Assembly (NCBI GenBank): GCA_030665705.1
Contig: DAOUZG010000035.1
Location: 1-10,368, forward strand
Reading direction: 5' to 3'
Length of the DNA stretch: 10,368 bases
Source: Deltaproteobacteria bacterium
GTDB lineage: Bacteria > Myxococcota_A > UBA9160 > SZUA-336
Shown in pieces: positions 6,889 through 10,368 of this stretch. A model generated the notes under the pieces. The model saw only the letters and a program-made list of their open reading frames with translations, did no database searches and was not told the DNA's origin. The position numbers and the translations under genes were made by a program. Numbering within the stretch: position 1 is the first letter of the stretch; the number at the start of each line of letters is the position of its first letter.

Positions 6889-7311
6889 ATGCAGCGAACG
6901 CTCTCGATCATCAAACCGGATGCCGTCGCCAAAGGACTGATCGGATCGATCCTGCAACGCATCGAGGGTTCGGGTCTTCAGATCGTGGCCATGAAGATGC
7001 TGCACTTGAGCACGCCGCAGGCAGAGGGGTTCTACGCGGTCCACCACGAGCGTCCGTTCTTTTCCAGCCTGGTGAAGTTCATGACCTCTGGGCCCGTTGT
7101 GGTCGCCGTACTGGCCGGGTCGGACGCAATCGTGCGCTACCGGGAACTGATGGGCGTTACGAATCCGGAGGAGGCGGCGGAGGGAACGCTCCGACGCGAG
7201 TTCGGAACCAACATCGAACGCAATGCGGTCCACGGGTCAGACGCGCCGGAGACCGCAAGGTTCGAGGTCTCTTTCTTCTTTAGCGACCTGGAGAGGGTGG
7301 AGCGAATCTAG
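6889..7311 (+). CDS. ndk: Nucleoside diphosphate kinase
   Basis: A 140-aa enzyme that transfers the terminal phosphate from NTPs to NDPs through a phosphohistidine, keeping (d)NTP pools balanced in the cytoplasm. [19 protein letters not shown] matches the family N-terminus (T4-L5-x-I7-K9-P10-D11). The active-site block [13 protein letters not shown] (111-123) contains the catalytic His115 and the invariant HGSD. Length equals the family's usual 140-143 aa. I chose ATG at 6889. An in-frame GTG at 6862 would add nine residues (VPDGYPPRP) before the conserved N-terminus, which no typical Ndk has. The absence of a ribosome binding site and the TACCCT box 9 nt upstream point to a leaderless message. 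It is convergent with the - strand operon; its stop is 5 bp from the stop of the small membrane protein gene. Confidence 0.95.
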   Translation: MQRTLSIIKPDAVAKGLIGSILQRIEGSGLQIVAMKMLHLSTPQAEGFYAVHHERPFFSSLVKFMTSGPVVVAVLAGSDAIVRYRELMGVTNPEEAAEGTLRREFGTNIERNAVHGSDAPETARFEVSFFFSDLERVERI

Positions 7312-7319
7312 CCGGGCTA
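7309..7319. repeat. Palindrome containing the stop codons of two convergent genes
   Basis: TAGCCGGGCTA reads the same on both strands except for the central base. The left TAG is the ndk stop on the + strand, and the right CTA is the TAG stop of the small membrane protein on the - strand. It can form a 4-bp hairpin with a 3-nt loop. Neither side has a strong T-run, so a bidirectional terminator role is only possible. Confidence 0.4.
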
Positions 7320-7415
7320 AACGTAGGCGCCGGCGACCAGCCCCATGACCAGGAAGTAGGAGAGGACGAGAAGGAGACCCCTTCGGAACAGCGCTCGTCG
7401 TTCTTCGCGTTGCAT
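7317..7415 (-). CDS. Small single-helix membrane protein (32 aa), unrecognised family
   Basis: An ATG at 7415 opens 32 codons to TAG at 7319-7317. The N-terminus is basic and charged (MQREERRALFRRG). It is followed by a hydrophobic stretch of about 19 residues, LLLVLSYFLVMGLVAGAYV, which runs to the C-terminus and can make one membrane helix. The positive charges predict an N-in orientation. The leader on the - strand is purine rich (GGGGGGGAGAGGCAGGCG before the ATG). The gene starts 26 bp after the hydrolase stop, on the same strand, in a stretch otherwise empty, so it is probably the last gene of the ftsA-ftsZ-hydrolase transcript. Third codon positions are about 70% G/C, compatible with coding. 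I recognise no family. Small one-helix proteins often tune larger membrane complexes, but that is inference here. Confidence 0.55.
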   Translation of the reverse strand: MQREERRALFRRGLLLVLSYFLVMGLVAGAYV

Positions 7416-7441
7416 CGCCTGCCTCTCCCCCCCGATCTAGT

Positions 7442-8638
7442 TCATTCGGACAGAGCCCGGGCCTTCTGTAGCCCGGAACGGCTTCGCCCGCCACCTTCGG
7501 CGGAGACAGGACCGAATCGCCCATCGGCGTGCCTAGTGCCGTGACGGAGATCACCAAACTCGGGGGCTTCCGCACCGGCCGGTGCGAGAGCGCGCTCGAG
7601 GTGGTCGGCTCCCCGGCCGACGGCCCACCAGAAGAATGGGAAGAACTGGTAGTGACCGATGGGGAGGCGGATCCAGGTCGGGTGCCCCAGCGCCTCCCAC
7701 AGAGCCCGTGTGCGTTCGGGCGGAATCACCCGGTCAAACCGCCCGGAGACGAGCAGGACCGAACGGGGGTCGATCCCCTCCGCGTAGCTCAGAGGGTCGA
7801 CCGGCTCGGTGAAGGGCTGCACGTCGGCCAGGAACGCTTCGCGCCCTTCGAGTCCCCGTTCCTCCCTCAAGGTGTTCCGGAAGGCTCGGACCGGCTTTTC
7901 CGCCGAGTCGTGCAGGATCTCGGCGATCCCACCCCCGGCCATCAGGAGAATGCCCGCTCGGACTCGGTCGTCCACACCGAGGAGCGTGGCGGCGAGGATG
8001 CCGCCGAGACTCACCCCTGCCACGCCGAGTCGATCGGGGTCGACCTCCGGTCTCGTCACGAGCCAGTCGAGCAGGCGCCGCCCGTCGAGAAGCGCCGCGC
8101 GCAGCGCGCGGGCGGGTGTTTCGGGGTCCGGGTTCTCGGCGAGCTCCAACTCGTTGCGCTCGAGCCGCGCCACCGCGAAGCCGCGGTTCACGAGCGCCTT
8201 GGCGAGCCCCTCCGAGACGACGTGGCTCCCGGCCAGGATCGGGAAGACCACGACCGCCGCGTGCGGCCCGTCGCCCGGAGGGACGAGGAGGTGTGCCGTT
8301 GCCGTGCCGCGCTCCTGGCTCGGAAACTCCACCCGGTAGTTCCGGTAGTCCCGAGAATGAAAACGGGTGTAGAGACCGAGAATCCAGCTCTGCTCGACGG
8401 TGAGCGGCTCCGTCTCGATCCGGACCTCCTCAGGTGCGAGCGTCGCATGCTCGAGCTCCGCGACGGGGTCGATCGCCCGGCGAGGAGCCGTTCCCGTCGG
8501 TCCGGGCGTCGTGGTGCAGGCCAGGGTCGCGGCGATCAACGCGCCCGCAACCCGAACCCGCCCTCCGCCCGCAGAGCGGAACGGAGTCCCCCCTTGCTCG
8601 GCACCGCGCGGAGCCGCACGGGACCGATCTCGCGCCAC
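7442..8638 (-). CDS. Exported alpha/beta-hydrolase (dienelactone hydrolase/acetyl xylan esterase-like)
   Basis: A 398-aa protein with a complete Ser-Asp-His triad: nucleophile elbow GVAGVSLGG (S210), LVSGRFDRVIPP (D302) and LPIGHYQFF (H329). The oxyanion-side strand AAVVVFPILAGSH (126-138) and GFAVARLER (152-160) match dienelactone hydrolase or acyl-esterase-like folds. The N-terminus is Arg rich, then AGALIAATLACTTTPGPTG (31-49). This looks like a signal peptide with a possible lipoprotein cysteine (C41), although TLAC is a poor lipobox. The only start in reach is GTG at 8638, giving an unusually long n-region. The start lies 16 bp after the ftsZ stop, and GGGAGA directly abuts the GTG, so translational coupling with ftsZ is likely. 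The tail after residue 350 is low-complexity. Substrate is unknown; an envelope ester is only a guess from context. Confidence 0.82.
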   Translation of the reverse strand: MARDRSRAAPRGAEQGGTPFRSAGGGRVRVAGALIAATLACTTTPGPTGTAPRRAIDPVAELEHATLAPEEVRIETEPLTVEQSWILGLYTRFHSRDYRNYRVEFPSQERGTATAHLLVPPGDGPHAAVVVFPILAGSHVVSEGLAKALVNRGFAVARLERNELELAENPDPETPARALRAALLDGRRLLDWLVTRPEVDPDRLGVAGVSLGGILAATLLGVDDRVRAGILLMAGGGIAEILHDSAEKPVRAFRNTLREERGLEGREAFLADVQPFTEPVDPLSYAEGIDPRSVLLVSGRFDRVIPPERTRALWEALGHPTWIRLPIGHYQFFPFFWWAVGRGADHLERALAPAGAEAPEFGDLRHGTRHADGRFGPVSAEGGGRSRSGLQKARALSE

Positions 8639-8644
8639 TCTCCC

Positions 8645-8656
8645 AGCCCGCGGGCT
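8645..8656. repeat. Perfect 12-bp palindrome at the ftsZ 3' end
   Basis: AGCCCGCGGGCT is a perfect palindrome. It spans the first two bases of the ftsZ stop codon and the short gap before the hydrolase start. As RNA it could form a 4-bp stem with a CGCG loop. There is no T-run, and it sits inside an apparent operon, so termination is unlikely; it may modulate coupling. Confidence 0.35.
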
Positions 8657-9833
8657 AGCCGATGCTCCCCGGTTCCTGCCTGGGTCGTCGGAGGAACGCC
8701 GGAACGTCGAGCTCTTCGTCGAAGGGGGACATGAAATCGGTCTCGGTGCCAGCTTTGGGCAGGGTGGCTTCGGCGAGGCCCTCGGGAGCTGCTGCGGCCG
8801 GGTTCCGGAGCGGAGGCCGGATCGGCGTCACGTTGCTCAGGTGCTCGTGGGCCCCCTCCGGCGGTGACTGCGCACCCCTTCGCGACACATCGGTGAGCCC
8901 CGTCGCGATGACGGTGACGCGCATCTCGTCTTCGAGCCCCTCCTGGATGACCGATCCGAAGATGATGTTTGCGTCTTCGTGGGCCTGCTCCCGAACGAGC
9001 ATGGCGGCCTGGTGCACCTCGTGGAGGGTCATGGTCGGCCCTCCCGTGATGTTGATGAGGATTCCGCGGGCTCCCTTGATCGAGAGATCCTCCAGGAGTG
9101 GATTGGAAATCGCGGACTGCGCGGCCTCGATCGCTTTGGCCTCTCCGCTGCCTCGGCCGGTTCCCATGAGCGCCATGCCCATCTCGTCCATGACCGCCCG
9201 GACATCGGCGAAATCGAGGTTGATCCAGCCGTGCACGGTGATCAGGTCGCTGATTCCCTGGACGGCCTTCAGGAGCACCTCGTCGGCCAGCCGGAACGCC
9301 TCGGTGAGCGGCGTGGATTCCTCGACCATCTGGAGCAGCCGGTCGTTCGGGATGGTGATCAGGGTGTCGACCACGTCGTGGAGCGCGTCGATCCCCTCCT
9401 CCGTCTGGCGGTGTCGTACCGACCCCTCGAAGAGGAACGGCTTGGTTACGACCGCGACGGTCAGGGCACCGAGCTCCTTGGCCACCTCGGCCACGACCGG
9501 GGCACCCCCGGTTCCCGTTCCACCGCCGAGCCCGGCGGTCACGAACACCATGTCGGCGCCCTCGAACTGCTGACGTAGCCGATCTCGCACCTGCTCTGCC
9601 GCGAGGCGGCCGCAGTTCGGATCGGAACCCGCACCGAGCCCCCGTTCTCCGAGCTGGATCTTCGTCGGTGCCAGCCCCTCGGCGAGCGCTTGGGCGTCCG
9701 TGTTGGCGGAGATGAAGTCGACGCCCGTCAGGCCGTGCCGAATCATGGTGTTGATCGCGTTGCCACCGCCGCCGCCGACCCCGACCACCTTGATCTGAGC
9801 ACGAAGGTCTTTCTCGGTTTCAAACTCGATCAT
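8655..9833 (-). CDS. ftsZ: Cell division protein FtsZ
   Basis: The 392-aa tubulin-like GTPase that polymerises into the division ring. Visible motifs: [18 protein letters not shown] (14-31), NTDAQAL (44-50), the GTP-binding tubulin signature [10 protein letters not shown] (103-112; the usual form ends GAAP or SAAP), KPFLFEG (131-137), the catalytic T7 loop [11 protein letters not shown] (205-215), and a linker of about 50 residues leading to the conserved C-terminal peptide [13 protein letters not shown] (372-384) that binds FtsA and other partners. An 8-residue tail (RQEPGSIG) follows. The segment before the T7 loop is VHGWINLDF, where VPGLINLDF is more usual. The start is ATG at 9833 with a G-rich GGGGAG just upstream. 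ftsA lies 58 bp upstream on the same strand, the classic dcw order. Confidence 0.98.
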   Translation of the reverse strand: MIEFETEKDLRAQIKVVGVGGGGGNAINTMIRHGLTGVDFISANTDAQALAEGLAPTKIQLGERGLGAGSDPNCGRLAAEQVRDRLRQQFEGADMVFVTAGLGGGTGTGGAPVVAEVAKELGALTVAVVTKPFLFEGSVRHRQTEEGIDALHDVVDTLITIPNDRLLQMVEESTPLTEAFRLADEVLLKAVQGISDLITVHGWINLDFADVRAVMDEMGMALMGTGRGSGEAKAIEAAQSAISNPLLEDLSIKGARGILINITGGPTMTLHEVHQAAMLVREQAHEDANIIFGSVIQEGLEDEMRVTVIATGLTDVSRRGAQSPPEGAHEHLSNVTPIRPPLRNPAAAAPEGLAEATLPKAGTETDFMSPFDEELDVPAFLRRPRQEPGSIG

Positions 9834-9891
9834 TTCTCCCCCCCCGCGGCGCGTGGCCGCAACCTGATAGTAATCAAGAAACCCGAAATCG
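9834..9891 (-). promoter_or_regulatory. ftsA-ftsZ intergenic leader with hairpin and possible -10
   Basis: Reading the - strand from the ftsA stop, this 58-bp gap holds TACTAT (9872-9867), a fair -10 match without a recognisable -35. A 5-bp hairpin GCGGC/GCCGC follows (9860-9856 with 9850-9846, loop CACGC), then a G-run ending in GGGGAGAA immediately before the ftsZ ATG. An internal ftsZ promoter here is plausible because many bacteria have one, but the sequence evidence is weak. Confidence 0.35.
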
Positions 9892-10368
9892 CTAGTTCAA
9901 TTCGGCATAAAACCAATCACGCATCCGCGCTCGCACCTTGCTGAAGATGGAGCGGTCGTGGATTCGGAACCGGGTCTTGGATTTCCGTGTCGATGCGTAG
10001 ATCACGAGCCCGACCCCCGTTGCGTACTCGGGACCCTGCACGCGGTCCACGAGACCTCCCACGCCACGCGGGATTCCGCGACGGACCGGAAGCTCGAAGA
10101 TCTCCTCCGCGAGCTCCGGGAAACCGACGAGCGCGCTCGAACCTCCCGTCAGGACGACGCCGGAAGGGATTCGGCTGAGGAACCCGGACCGGTAGAGCTC
10201 CTCCCGTACGAGGGTGAGGATCTCTTCGGCCCGCGGCTCGAGAAACTCGGCCAACATCTTTCGGCCGATCTCGCGGGGCGCTCGACCCCCGACGCCGGAG
10301 ACGACCAGGAGTTCGTCGGCGGGAAGCAGACGGGCGGCAGCGCAGCCGTAGCGCCGCTTGATCCGCTC
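9892..10368 (-). CDS. ftsA: Cell division protein FtsA, C-terminal part only
   Basis: The frame is open across the right edge of the window, and 158 C-terminal residues are visible. The translation from the edge begins [19 protein letters not shown], matching the FtsA 'AE.IK..YG' motif. It continues through [20 protein letters not shown] and the actin-fold phosphate-binding element [36 protein letters not shown] follows, as in FtsA. The last residues ([17 protein letters not shown]) form the usual C-terminal amphipathic membrane-targeting helix, with basic residues on one face and W/F on the other. FtsA anchors FtsZ filaments to the membrane. Translation stops at TAG (9894-9892), 58 bp before ftsZ. 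A start inside the window, such as the Met coded at 10257, is not the real start because conserved FtsA sequence extends beyond it. Confidence 0.95.
   Translation of the reverse strand, partial: ERIKRRYGCAAARLLPADELLVVSGVGGRAPREIGRKMLAEFLEPRAEEILTLVREELYRSGFLSRIPSGVVLTGGSSALVGFPELAEEIFELPVRRGIPRGVGGLVDRVQGPEYATGVGLVIYASTRKSKTRFRIHDRSIFSKVRARMRDWFYAELN

Noticed and set aside
7529..8734. A 401-codon open frame on the + strand opposite the hydrolase
   Set aside because: The - strand frame has an intact catalytic triad and signal peptide. The + strand frame is Arg/Pro/Gly rich with no motif.
8662..9573. A 303-codon open frame on the + strand opposite ftsZ
   Set aside because: It is a shadow of ftsZ, Ser/Arg/Pro rich, with no domain.
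9892..10257. A complete 121-aa protein starting at the Met coded at 10257
   Set aside because: The same frame continues upstream to the window edge with FtsA-like sequence (ERIKRRYG at the edge), so this is an internal Met of a truncated ftsA.

Overview
This is a GC-rich, gene-dense bacterial chromosomal window. The RND pump with its periplasmic adaptor implies a Gram-negative envelope. The ftsA-ftsZ pair marks the end of a division/cell-wall (dcw) cluster. The gene set, the GC content and the divergent protein variants suggest an environmental, probably uncultured lineage such as Myxococcota or another former deltaproteobacterial group. That placement is inference only. I see no rRNA, tRNA, CRISPR array, insertion sequence or phage gene.

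Left part, + strand. The 3' end of an RND membrane-fusion (adaptor) gene overlaps by 4 bp a complete 1067-aa RND inner-membrane transporter gene, so the two form a translationally coupled efflux operon. A 145-bp gap with a candidate -10 element and several complementary GGGTC/GACCC segments precedes a 544-aa YeiH-family (UPF0324, 'putative sulfate exporter') membrane protein. That protein carries an unusual soluble insert before its last membrane helices. A class I SAM methyltransferase, a MocA/MobA-like nucleotidyltransferase and nucleoside diphosphate kinase (ndk) follow, all on the + strand. The last two genes lack a Shine-Dalgarno sequence, and each has the hexamer TACCCT exactly 9 nt before its start codon, which suggests leaderless transcripts.

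Right part, - strand, read from the right edge. The 3' part of ftsA is followed by complete ftsZ. Sixteen bp after ftsZ comes a secreted or lipid-anchored alpha/beta-hydrolase. Beyond that is a 32-codon gene for a one-helix membrane protein at 7317-7415. It is too short for usual gene calling, but it fills the gap between the hydrolase and ndk, has a purine-rich leader and is in the operon's orientation. The ndk and small-protein stop codons meet tail to tail in a perfect palindrome.

Most of the window is conserved housekeeping or accessory metabolism. The least ordinary points are the small membrane protein in the fts operon, the repeated TACCCT-N9-start arrangement, the module inserted in the YeiH-type transporter, and the possible bistable leader in front of that transporter.
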